NCBI GenBank assembly: GCA_020343875.1
Contig: CP070811.1
Span: 2,514,128-2,577,038 of the forward strand
Source: Anaerolineales bacterium
Lineage (GTDB): Bacteria; Chloroflexota; Anaerolineae; 4572-78; NAK82
DNA: 62,911 nt
Direction of reading: 5' to 3'
A program made the position numbers and the translations under genes. Of this stretch, positions 8,216 through 15,799 are shown piece by piece. Under the pieces are notes generated by a model. That model was not told the DNA's origin. It saw only the letters and a list, made by a program, of their open reading frames with translations, and made no database searches. Each line of letters opens with the position of its first letter. Positions within the stretch are counted from its first letter, which is position 1.

Positions 8216-8269
8216 TCACTCAAGCTGAGGCAAACAAAGAACGTCGCCACGGTTGTCGTCTAATAGCAT
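8216..8269 (-). CDS. possible 17-residue leader peptide upstream of the cytochrome peroxidase
   Basis: ATG at 8269 opens MLLDDNRGDVLCLPQLE and stops at 8216. It is preceded by AAGGAGGTG, a full match to the anti-Shine-Dalgarno, but only 3 nt separate the core from the ATG, which is too short for usual initiation. It could be a regulatory short ORF, the end of a longer reading frame (to 8398), or chance. Confidence 0.25.
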   Translation of the reverse strand: MLLDDNRGDVLCLPQLE

Positions 8270-8569
8270 CACCTCCTTAGGCTGCCCGCCAGCGCAACTG
8301 TCTCTAGCAGACACTACCCATGTGACTGCTCTACCTTCGGTTCTTGTGGGTAGCCCTACAGCCACTATCCGCCTCCTGGCAGATCGCCAGGTCAGCACTC
8401 ATTCTGGAGTTGATGTGGCAAATGGGGTCAGTCAAATAGAGTAGATAAGAAAAGCGCCCCCACGTTCGCTGAACTTGAGCAACAGCAATTGGATTACGCC
8501 CAGGCTTCCATTTAAACTGCGGCGCACAAGTCTCGCACGATGCGCCTAAAGTACACTTTCCTCTTGTAC

Positions 8570-8578
8570 ATTATATCA
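8570..8578 (-). promoter_or_regulatory. extended -10 promoter for the peroxidase leader
   Basis: Minus strand TGATATAAT (8578-8570), a full extended -10; no good -35 box seen. It would start a leader of about 410 nt before the peroxidase ATG. Confidence 0.45.
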
Positions 8579-8729
8579 CAAATTGGCAGCGGAATCTCTT
8601 AGAAATTCATGAGAAATCGGTTAGAATCCGGCTGCCAGGGCTGGTGTAGAGTCGCTTGTACCGGAAGAAGACAATATGGTTTTCGAAAACCCAAATAGTC
8701 AGGGTATCGTGGCCCGACCGTCAAGCGGC

Positions 8730-8758
8730 TTGCGCTAATCAATGCCTTGGCGTACAAT
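8730..8758 (+). promoter_or_regulatory. predicted promoter of the DUF362/polyferredoxin pair
   Basis: TTGCGC (8730-8735), 17-nt spacer, TACAAT (8753-8758). It gives a leader of about 265 nt before the ATG at 9034. Confidence 0.45.
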
Positions 8759-9033
8759 CCAGCACTAACCGGGCGGTCGGCGCGGGTCCAGTGTGTGGGT
8801 AGTGAGTCATACCCGACCTGCTACCATGACCCGCATCTCTGAGAGGGCACTCTACCCATCTGCCCCAGCTCCCACCTTTTCCCTATGCTGGGCCAGCCCT
8901 ACTGTGTGCCCTGTAAGACAAGCCCTGGCCCAGTGGTTGCCCCCCGGACTTGCGCCGGGCAGGCTGGGCTGTCCGTTCACCTGCCCAAAGCTGCACTACA
9001 GCGTACTGAGCGTCTGAGAAGGGACCAGCCTCT

Positions 9034-10131
9034 ATGACTCACTTCACCCGAAGAGACTTTCTGCGCAAGCTGACCGCTGGCGGCGCGACGCTGGCAAGTT
9101 ACTGGCTGTTGAGCGCCTGTAGGGGAGGGCAAACAGTCGTGCCGGCTGCGCCCCTTTCGCCCACATCCACCCAGTCACCATCGCCGACTGACATACCCCC
9201 CTCGCCCACCGCCGCTGCGGATCAAGCCGGCCTTCCCACACCTGGCAGCCAACCAGAATCGGCCCCCACCACAACCACCGCCGAAACGGGCCCGCCCACC
9301 GCAGCCCCTTCCATGCAACACCCGGACATGGTCGTGGCTCGGGGCGACCAACCCGAGGAACTCGTGCGCCAGGCATTGTCTGCCATCGGTGGCATAGAGC
9401 GCTTTGTGCAGCCAGGCCACGACGTCATCGTTAAGCCCAACATCTGCGTCGCCTATCACACCTACGAGTACGCAGCCACCACCAACCCGTGGGTGGTCGG
9501 GTCGCTGGTCAAGCTCTGCCTGGAGGCTGGCGCCCGCCGGGTCAGAGTGCTGGATTACCCCTTTGGCGGCACAGCCGAGGAGGCTTATGCCCGCAGCGGA
9601 ATTCAGGAACAGGTCCAGGCCGCCGGGGGAAGCATGGAAATTATGGCCCGCTTCAAGTACGTCAATACCGACATCCCTCAAGGGCTGGATCTGCGTCAGG
9701 TCGACATTTACGAAGACGTACTCAGCGCTGACGTGCTGATCGACGTACCCATCGCCAAGCACCACAGCCTGGCCCGCCTGACGCTAGGCATGAAGAATCT
9801 CATGGGCATTATCAATAACCGGCCAGCCATACACCGCAACCTGGGGCAACGCCTGGCCGACCTGAGCAGCCGCATACAGCCCACGCTGACGGTGGTTGAC
9901 GCCGTGCGCATCTTGATGGACCATGGGCCGACCGGCGGCAACCTGGACGACGTCAAACAACTAAACACCCTCATCGTCAGCCCGGATATCGTGGCTGCCG
10001 ACAGCTACGCGGCCACTCTATTTGGTATGCAACCCAGCGACCTGAGCTACATCCAGGCAGGCACCGCTATGGGGCTGGGCCGCAGCGACCTGGCCAGCCT
10101 GAAGATCGAGGAGATCACCGTTGGTGGCTGA
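9034..10131 (+). CDS. Tat-exported DUF362 lipoprotein
   Basis: 365 aa. N-terminus MTHFTRRDFLRKLTAGG is a twin-arginine signal and is followed by the lipobox LLSAC, then a Thr/Pro-rich linker (to ~95) and a DUF362 domain (about 98-360) with VIVKPNICVAY, VRVLDYPFGG, IDVPIAKHHSLARLTLGMKNLMG and NTLIVSPDIVAADSYAA. DUF362 has no settled biochemical role; it often occurs with ferredoxin domains. Tat export suggests it is folded or cofactor-loaded before export. The following gene overlaps by 11 nt, so the two products very likely form one membrane redox unit. Confidence 0.85.
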   Translation: MTHFTRRDFLRKLTAGGATLASYWLLSACRGGQTVVPAAPLSPTSTQSPSPTDIPPSPTAAADQAGLPTPGSQPESAPTTTTAETGPPTAAPSMQHPDMVVARGDQPEELVRQALSAIGGIERFVQPGHDVIVKPNICVAYHTYEYAATTNPWVVGSLVKLCLEAGARRVRVLDYPFGGTAEEAYARSGIQEQVQAAGGSMEIMARFKYVNTDIPQGLDLRQVDIYEDVLSADVLIDVPIAKHHSLARLTLGMKNLMGIINNRPAIHRNLGQRLADLSSRIQPTLTVVDAVRILMDHGPTGGNLDDVKQLNTLIVSPDIVAADSYAATLFGMQPSDLSYIQAGTAMGLGRSDLASLKIEEITVGG

Positions 10132-11674
10132 CAGGGCCAGGCGCAAGAAGTGGTGGAGGCCTCGCCGCTGGACGACGCTGCGCCGGCTTGTCCAGTACCT
10201 GGCCCTGTTGGCCTTCGTGGTGCTCTTCGTCTGGTCACGCCGGGGCGGTTGGCCCGCCTCTCTGGTTAACATCCCCATGCGGCTCGACCCCCTGACCATG
10301 CTGGCCCATCTGCTGGCCAGCCGGACGTTTCTGGCCGGGTCGGCCCTGGCCCTGATCACGCTGGGACTGACCCTGACGCTGGGACGGGCCTGGTGTGGCT
10401 GGCTCTGTCCTCTGGGAACCACCCTGGATCTGCTCCCCCTTCGCCGGCGACGTTACAAAGCGGCAGGCCCATCCGACTCGTGGCGGTCAGTCAAGTATGT
10501 GCTATTGCTGACCACCCTGGCCGCGGCTCTTTTCGCCAACCTGACCCTGTTGATCTTCGACCCGCTGACCATCTTCTTTCGCACCCTTTCCCTCAGCCTG
10601 TGGCCGGCGGTGGACCAGATTGTCACCGGTGCAGAGTTTGTCCTGTACGGCGTGCCTGTCCTGCGGCCGGCTATTTCGACCTTCGACGGGCTGGTGCGGC
10701 CCAGGCTGCTCCCGCCTGAGCCCGTTTTCTATCGTTACACCAGCCTATATGCCGGCCTCTTCCTGGGCCTGGTCCTGCTCAACCTGGTCGCCCATCGCTT
10801 CTGGTGCCGCTACCTGTGCCCGCTGGGTGGGCTATTGGGCTTGCTGAGCAAAGTAGCCATCGTGCGCCGGGAGGTGGCCGCCGATTGCACACAATGCGAC
10901 GTCTGCGCCCGGGTCTGCCCCACCGGCACCGTTCAGCCTGAGGCAGGCTACGCCAGCGACCCGGCTGAGTGCACCATGTGCATGGAATGTGTGGCCGCCT
11001 GTCCGCGTGGCAGCGCCGAATTTCCCATTCACCTTTCATTAGCCGAACGGCAGCCCTACCATCCCGGCCGCCGCCAGGCCCTGGCCTCTTTGGGTGGCGC
11101 CTTGGCCGGGGTTGGCCTGCTAGGCAGCGGCCTGGCGGCCCGCAGAGACCATCCTTATCTCATCCGCCCGCCGGGTGCCCGAGAGAACAACTTCCTCTCC
11201 AAATGTATCCGCTGCGGGGAGTGTATGCGCGCCTGCCCCACCAGTGCCCTCCAGCCCGCCCTGGCTGAAGCGGGGGTCGAAGGGCTGTGGACGCCACTAC
11301 TGGTGCCCCGGCTGGGCTACTGCGACTATTCTTGTACCGCCTGCGGCCAGGTGTGCCCGGTCCAGGCCATCCCTCCCCTGAGTCTGGAGGAGAAGCGAGA
11401 GCAGGTCATCGGCCTGGCCTACATCGATCAGAACCGCTGTATCCCATGGACCGACAACCAGGATTGCATCGTATGCGAGGAGATGTGCCCCGTGCCCGAC
11501 AAGGCAGTCAAGCTGGAGCTGGTCGAGGTGCTCAACGCCAATGGCCAATGGGTGAGTGTACAGCGCCCCCATGTCATCCGCGAGCGCTGCATTGGATGCG
11601 GCATCTGCGAGTACAAATGCCCCTTGAATGGCCAGGCCGCCATTCGCGTCTACGTGCCGAATGATGTCATATGA
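10121..11674 (+). CDS. membrane polyferredoxin, NapH-like and NapG/MauM-like fusion
   Basis: 517 aa from TTG at 10121 (GTG at 10124 is equally possible; GAGGAG precedes both). Residues 20-245 form a NapH/CcoG-type membrane part with the paired motifs CGWLCPLG (92-99) and CRYLCPLG (229-236). Two ferredoxin clusters follow (256-266, 284-294). A twin-arginine-like segment RRQALASLGGALAGVGLLG (317-335) leads into a second ferredoxin part (362-500) with the RPPGARENNF and CIRCGECMRACP signature of MauM/NapG and about four more Cys clusters. Likely moves electrons from quinol to the exported DUF362 partner. The retained signal-like segment at the junction suggests a gene fusion. Confidence 0.87.
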   Translation: MVADRARRKKWWRPRRWTTLRRLVQYLALLAFVVLFVWSRRGGWPASLVNIPMRLDPLTMLAHLLASRTFLAGSALALITLGLTLTLGRAWCGWLCPLGTTLDLLPLRRRRYKAAGPSDSWRSVKYVLLLTTLAAALFANLTLLIFDPLTIFFRTLSLSLWPAVDQIVTGAEFVLYGVPVLRPAISTFDGLVRPRLLPPEPVFYRYTSLYAGLFLGLVLLNLVAHRFWCRYLCPLGGLLGLLSKVAIVRREVAADCTQCDVCARVCPTGTVQPEAGYASDPAECTMCMECVAACPRGSAEFPIHLSLAERQPYHPGRRQALASLGGALAGVGLLGSGLAARRDHPYLIRPPGARENNFLSKCIRCGECMRACPTSALQPALAEAGVEGLWTPLLVPRLGYCDYSCTACGQVCPVQAIPPLSLEEKREQVIGLAYIDQNRCIPWTDNQDCIVCEEMCPVPDKAVKLELVEVLNANGQWVSVQRPHVIRERCIGCGICEYKCPLNGQAAIRVYVPNDVI

Positions 11675-12659
11675 GCCACGACACGATAAACAAGCTACAC
11701 ACCTTGCACAAAGCAAATTTGTGAGAAAAAGCTATCCACCCCGCCCAAACAGAAAGCGCCTCCTCAGGCTCGGCATGGTCACCGCCGTTTTTGGGAGCCT
11801 GATCGCGCTACGACGTTTGAGTGGGCGCCGCCGCCCCTCAAGGCAGCCGGGGCCAAAGCACACGCCGGGAACTGCATTGATCACCGGTGCTTCCAGCGGC
11901 ATCGGCGCCGCGTTTGCCCGCCTGTTGGCCGCCAGAGGATACCATCTCACCCTGGTCGCCAGGCGTGAGGATCGGCTAAGCGCGCTTGCCGCCGAGCTGC
12001 ACGGGCAATACCCCATAACCGCTGAAATCCTGGTGGCTGACCTGTCGAAGCCGGCTGATGTCGAGCGGGTCGAAAGTCGCATCCACGAGCTCGAAAGCCT
12101 GGACCTGCTGATCAACAACGCCGGCTTCGGCGCACCCGGCCAGTTTATCGAGCGTGATCTGGGCATACAGCTGGACATGATACACGTGCATGTCGTCGCC
12201 AGCGTCCGCCTCAGCCGGGCCGCCCTACCCGGTATGATCGCCTGTCGCCAGGGTGGGATCATCAACGTTTCTTCGATAGCTGCCTTCGTACCCATGCCGG
12301 GCAACGCCACGTACTCCGCCACCAAGGCCTACCTGAACGTCTTCTCGGAAGCCCTACAGGCTGAATTGACGGGTACCGGCGTCCAGATTCAGGCTCTCTG
12401 CCCAGGCTTTACCCGGACCGGCTTTCACCACACGCCCGAATATGAAGCGTCTGACCGATACCAGATTCCAGGCCTACTCTGGATGTCAGCCCGGGAAGTG
12501 GCAGCCGGTTCGCTGGAAGCTCTTGCTCAAGGTCAGGTTATTTACGTCCCCGGCCGCAAGAACCGCTTTTTGGCGGCCATGGCTCGGAACGCGCCCCGCT
12601 CCTTGTTGCCGATACTCCGCAGGCGAGCCGTGAAACAGCGGCGGGGCACCCTCAAATAA
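11664..12659 (+). CDS. short-chain dehydrogenase/reductase with N-terminal membrane anchor
   Basis: About 331 aa. Classical SDR: TGASSGIG cofactor loop, NNAG, and the catalytic Ser...YSATK (Tyr, Lys). An N-terminal basic/hydrophobic stretch (LGMVTAVFGSLIALRR) may tether it to the membrane. The C-terminal ARNAPRSLLPILRRRAV tail resembles DltE/SDR44-like membrane-associated short-chain dehydrogenases. The start is uncertain: ATG at 11661 or 11664 overlaps the upstream gene, while GTG at 11721 would not, and none has a clear SD. Substrate unknown. Confidence 0.85.
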   Translation: MSYEPRHDKQATHLAQSKFVRKSYPPRPNRKRLLRLGMVTAVFGSLIALRRLSGRRRPSRQPGPKHTPGTALITGASSGIGAAFARLLAARGYHLTLVARREDRLSALAAELHGQYPITAEILVADLSKPADVERVESRIHELESLDLLINNAGFGAPGQFIERDLGIQLDMIHVHVVASVRLSRAALPGMIACRQGGIINVSSIAAFVPMPGNATYSATKAYLNVFSEALQAELTGTGVQIQALCPGFTRTGFHHTPEYEASDRYQIPGLLWMSAREVAAGSLEALAQGQVIYVPGRKNRFLAAMARNAPRSLLPILRRRAVKQRRGTLK

Positions 12660-12673
12660 AGAGAGGTATTGCT

Positions 12674-13852
12674 ATGAGTCACAGCCAGGGTCCTTCCACC
12701 CGTTCGGTTCATCTGCTCAGCCAGGTCGACCCCACCACGCGGGCCATTGTACCCCCCATTGTTGAGAACGTGGCTTACGCCTTTGAAGATCTTGAGACAT
12801 GGCGCGCGGTCGCCCTGCACCAGGCACCAGGGGATATCTACAGCCGCAACTCCAATCCTACCACACGCCTTTTCGAACAGAAGGTGGCTGCCCTGGAGAT
12901 GGCCCAAAGTGCCACCAGCTTCGCTACCGGAATGGCTGCCATCAGCAGCACGCTCTTGGCCTTGCTCAGCCCCCAAAAACGCGCAGTCACCGTGCGAGAC
13001 GCCTACGGCGCCACCTTCCTGCATTTCACCCAAATCCTGCCCCGCTTTGGCGTCACGTGCGAGGTGTGCCAGACAGACGATCACCAGGCAATTGAGGCCG
13101 CCATTGCGGCAGGCTGCCGGGTGCTGTATCTCGAGTCGCCCACCAATCCCACCCTCAAAGTACTGGATCTGGCCCGGCTCATCCAGGCCGCACACCGGGT
13201 GGGGGCAGTCACCATTGTGGATAACACCTTTGCCTCCCCCATCAACCAGAACCCCATTGTGCTGGGCGCCGATCTCGTGATTCACAGCGCTACCAAGTTC
13301 CTGGGCGGCCACGGAGACGTGTTAGGCGGCGTGGTGTGCGGCCGCCAGGATCTGGTCGAGGAGATATTCCGCTATCGCGAACTCACCGGCCCCTCGCTGG
13401 ACGCTCACAGCGCCTACCTCCTGCTGCGCAGCCTAAAGACCCTCGGCCTGCGCATCCAACGCCAGAACGAAACCGCCTTGACCTTGGCCCGTTTCCTGGA
13501 GGGACACCCCAAGGTGGCGCGCGTCTACTACCCTGGCCTGGAAAGCCACCCAGGCCACCAGATTGCCAGGCGCCAGATGTCTGGCTTCGGAGGGGTGCTG
13601 AGTTTCGAGCTCAAGGGAGGTATGCAGGCCCTGGTCAGTTTCCTGCCCCGCCTGCGTTATGCCTACATGGCAGCCAATCTGGGCCAGGTTGAAACCGTAG
13701 TTGGCCCGTCAGCGCTCACCAGCCACGTCGAGCTGAGCGCGGAAGAACGAGCGGCGTCGGGTGTTCCAGAAGGGTTGATCCGCTACGCGGTCGGCATCGA
13801 GGATGTTGAAGACCTCCAGGCTGACCTGGAAGCAGCCCTGGCCCAATCATAG
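12674..13852 (+). CDS. trans-sulfuration PLP enzyme (cystathionine gamma-synthase/lyase or methionine gamma-lyase family)
   Basis: 392 aa, the usual length. PLP-enzyme landmarks: SRNSNPTTR, SFATGMAAIS, LESPTNPTLKVLD, VDNTFASP and the Schiff-base lysine in HSATKFLGGHGDVLGG. Members carry out gamma-replacement or gamma-elimination on homoserine esters, cystathionine or methionine; sequence alone does not separate these. GAGAGG precedes the ATG. Followed by an Asp/Glu racemase and an AzlCD exporter, so the group looks concerned with amino-acid (sulfur or branched-chain) turnover. Confidence 0.9.
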   Translation: MSHSQGPSTRSVHLLSQVDPTTRAIVPPIVENVAYAFEDLETWRAVALHQAPGDIYSRNSNPTTRLFEQKVAALEMAQSATSFATGMAAISSTLLALLSPQKRAVTVRDAYGATFLHFTQILPRFGVTCEVCQTDDHQAIEAAIAAGCRVLYLESPTNPTLKVLDLARLIQAAHRVGAVTIVDNTFASPINQNPIVLGADLVIHSATKFLGGHGDVLGGVVCGRQDLVEEIFRYRELTGPSLDAHSAYLLLRSLKTLGLRIQRQNETALTLARFLEGHPKVARVYYPGLESHPGHQIARRQMSGFGGVLSFELKGGMQALVSFLPRLRYAYMAANLGQVETVVGPSALTSHVELSAEERAASGVPEGLIRYAVGIEDVEDLQADLEAALAQS

Positions 13853-13996
13853 AAAACGAGGGCCTATGCTCAGAACAAGGGGCAGCGCGTTTTCGATGCT
13901 CGCGGCGGATATGGCTATCCGCCGCCCATGGCCGCTCGATCTGCCGGTCCAGCGCGAGCAAGCACCAGTTCTAAACGTGAGCCCAAGGAGTAAACC

Positions 13997-14719
13997 ATGA
14001 AAACCATCGGCCTGATAGGGGGCATGAGTTGGGAGTCCTCTATCGAATACTACCGCATCATCAACCAGACGGTGAGGCACAGACTGGGCGGCCTGCATTC
14101 GGCCAAAAGCGTTATGGTGTCGCTTGATTTTGCCGAGATTGAAGCCCTTCAACAGCAAGGACAGTGGCAGCATGCAGCCCAGCTGATGATTGCTGCAGCT
14201 CAAAGCGTCCAAAACGGCGGGGCAGATTTTGTCATCCTTTGCACCAATACTATGCACAAATTGGCTGATGAAGTCCAAAAGCACATCCGCATCCCGCTGC
14301 TTCACATCGCTGACGCCACCGCCCAGCGCATCAAGGCCCAGGATCTCAAGAAGGTCGGTCTCCTGGGCACACAGTTCACCATGGAAGAAGGTTTCTACAA
14401 GGATAGGCTCACCCAAAGCCATGGCCTGGAGGTGATCATCCCCACCCGGCAGGAACGAGAGATTGTTCACCGGGTGATTTACGACGAGTTATGTCTGGGC
14501 CAAATCAAACAGGCCTCTAAAGACGAATACTTGCGTATCATGGACCATCTTGTCCAGAGAGGCGCCCAGGGCCTCATCTTGGGCTGCACCGAGATAAGCC
14601 TGTTGGTTGGGCAGGCAGATTGCCCGATTGCCCTGTTTGACACCACCCAAATCCATGCGGTGGCTGCGGTCGAATATGCCCTGGCGTCGCCAGGTTCCGC
14701 CCCCGGAGTGGCAGCTTAG
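13997..14719 (+). CDS. aspartate/glutamate racemase family protein
   Basis: 240 aa. N-terminal KTIGLIGGMSWESS is the family signature. The two catalytic cysteines are seen in CTNTMHK (about 75) and GCTEI (about 200), so a two-base racemisation of aspartate or a related amino acid is expected. SD AAGGAG 7-8 nt upstream. The stop precedes the azlC start by 2 nt, so the genes are co-translated. Confidence 0.92.
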   Translation: MKTIGLIGGMSWESSIEYYRIINQTVRHRLGGLHSAKSVMVSLDFAEIEALQQQGQWQHAAQLMIAAAQSVQNGGADFVILCTNTMHKLADEVQKHIRIPLLHIADATAQRIKAQDLKKVGLLGTQFTMEEGFYKDRLTQSHGLEVIIPTRQEREIVHRVIYDELCLGQIKQASKDEYLRIMDHLVQRGAQGLILGCTEISLLVGQADCPIALFDTTQIHAVAAVEYALASPGSAPGVAA

Positions 14720-14721
14720 TT

Positions 14722-15444
14722 ATGGACACCACATCACCAACAAAAGCCCGTCTGGTCAAACGGGGGTGGCTAACTGGTTTCGCCCAGGCAATTCCCATTG
14801 TGCTGGGCTACATCTCCATCGGCATCGCGTTTGGCGTCCTGGCCCAAAAAGCGGGCCTTTCGACACCCAACACCTTGCTGATGTCACTGCTGGTATACGC
14901 CGGGTCATCCCAACTGATTGCAGTTGGCCTGTTCAAAGCTGGCGTGCCCGCCCTATCCATTATCGCCACCACGTTTGTGGTCAACCTGCGGCATATGCTG
15001 ATGTCGGCAGCCGTCTCTCCCTATCTCAGGCGATGGCGTAAGGCCGAGTTGGCCGCCTTCGCCTACCAGCTGACAGACGAGACGTTTGCCGTACATTCAG
15101 TCCGCCTGGCGACTGGCAGGCCCGTCAAATCCGAAGTCTTCGCCATCAACGCGCTGGCGCAAGTGGCCTGGATACTTGGCACATGGCTGGGTATCATGCT
15201 TGGCGGACTCATCAGCGACGCCCAACCCCTGGCTCTGGACTATGCGCTGCCCGCCATGTTCGTTGCATTACTCGTCTTCCAGATCAAAGACCGGATCCAG
15301 GTTGCTGTTGCCTTACTGGCAGGTTTGCTGGCGGTGGGATTGCTGCTCAGCGGGGTTGACCGCTGGAATGTCATGCTTGCCACGTTGATTGGTGCAAGCG
15401 TGGGAGTGAGCCTAGAGAAATGGACCAAAAAACGATCTTCTTGA
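14722..15444 (+). CDS. azlC: AzlC family branched-chain amino acid exporter, large subunit
   Basis: 240 aa integral membrane protein. GFAQAIPIVLGYISIGIAFG, VYAGSSQLIA and NLRHMLMSAA are AzlC hallmarks, with about 6-7 membrane segments. It works with AzlD to export branched-chain amino acids or analogues such as azaleucine. It overlaps azlD by 25 nt and follows the racemase by 2 nt. Confidence 0.92.
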   Translation: MDTTSPTKARLVKRGWLTGFAQAIPIVLGYISIGIAFGVLAQKAGLSTPNTLLMSLLVYAGSSQLIAVGLFKAGVPALSIIATTFVVNLRHMLMSAAVSPYLRRWRKAELAAFAYQLTDETFAVHSVRLATGRPVKSEVFAINALAQVAWILGTWLGIMLGGLISDAQPLALDYALPAMFVALLVFQIKDRIQVAVALLAGLLAVGLLLSGVDRWNVMLATLIGASVGVSLEKWTKKRSS

Positions 15445-15746
15445 CCATCCTGGGTATGGCAGTGGTGACCTACATCCCGCGCCTTTTGCCGGTTTCTCTC
15501 CTCTCATCCAGGTCCCTGCCCCCGCTGATTTTTGATTGGCTACGCTACGTGCCAGTGGCGGTGCTATCCGCCATGTTATTTCCATCCATTATCCTCCAGG
15601 GGCATCAAGTCACATTTGGCCTCGACAACCTCTTCTTTTGGGCCGCCATTCCGACCCTGCTTGTGGCGTTAAAAACACGCAGCCTCTTCGGCTCGGTAGT
15701 GGTGGGTATGATGGTGGTGGCGGTAGCCCGATACATATCGGGTTGA
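15420..15746 (+). CDS. azlD: AzlD family branched-chain amino acid exporter, small subunit
   Basis: 108 aa, the usual size, with four hydrophobic segments; TYIPRLLPVSLL and the YVPVAVLSAMLFP motif identify AzlD. The ATG lies inside the end of azlC, the normal arrangement for this two-subunit exporter. Confidence 0.9.
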   Translation: MDQKTIFLTILGMAVVTYIPRLLPVSLLSSRSLPPLIFDWLRYVPVAVLSAMLFPSIILQGHQVTFGLDNLFFWAAIPTLLVALKTRSLFGSVVVGMMVVAVARYISG

Positions 15747-15799
15747 GGGAAATGGTAAGATCCGTCCGGATTGGAGCATTGTAACAGCAGGCTGGAGAG

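Larger units (their letters stand above)
8153..9033. other. 881-nt intergenic region with divergent leaders
   Basis: No convincing protein gene. It holds a minus-strand extended -10 (8570-8578), a plus-strand promoter (8730-8758), a possible 17-codon leader peptide on the minus strand, and about 265 nt of GC-rich plus-strand leader with pairing such as CTGGGCCA/TGGCCCAG near 8889-8940. I do not recognise a known riboswitch in it. Confidence 0.5.

Noticed and set aside
8793..9017. 74-codon plus-strand frame upstream of the DUF362 gene
   Set aside because: No SD, composition like non-coding leader, no motif.
8153..9033. Known riboswitch in the 881-nt gap
   Set aside because: I looked for cobalamin, TPP, SAM and cyclic-di-GMP core motifs and could not see a convincing match.
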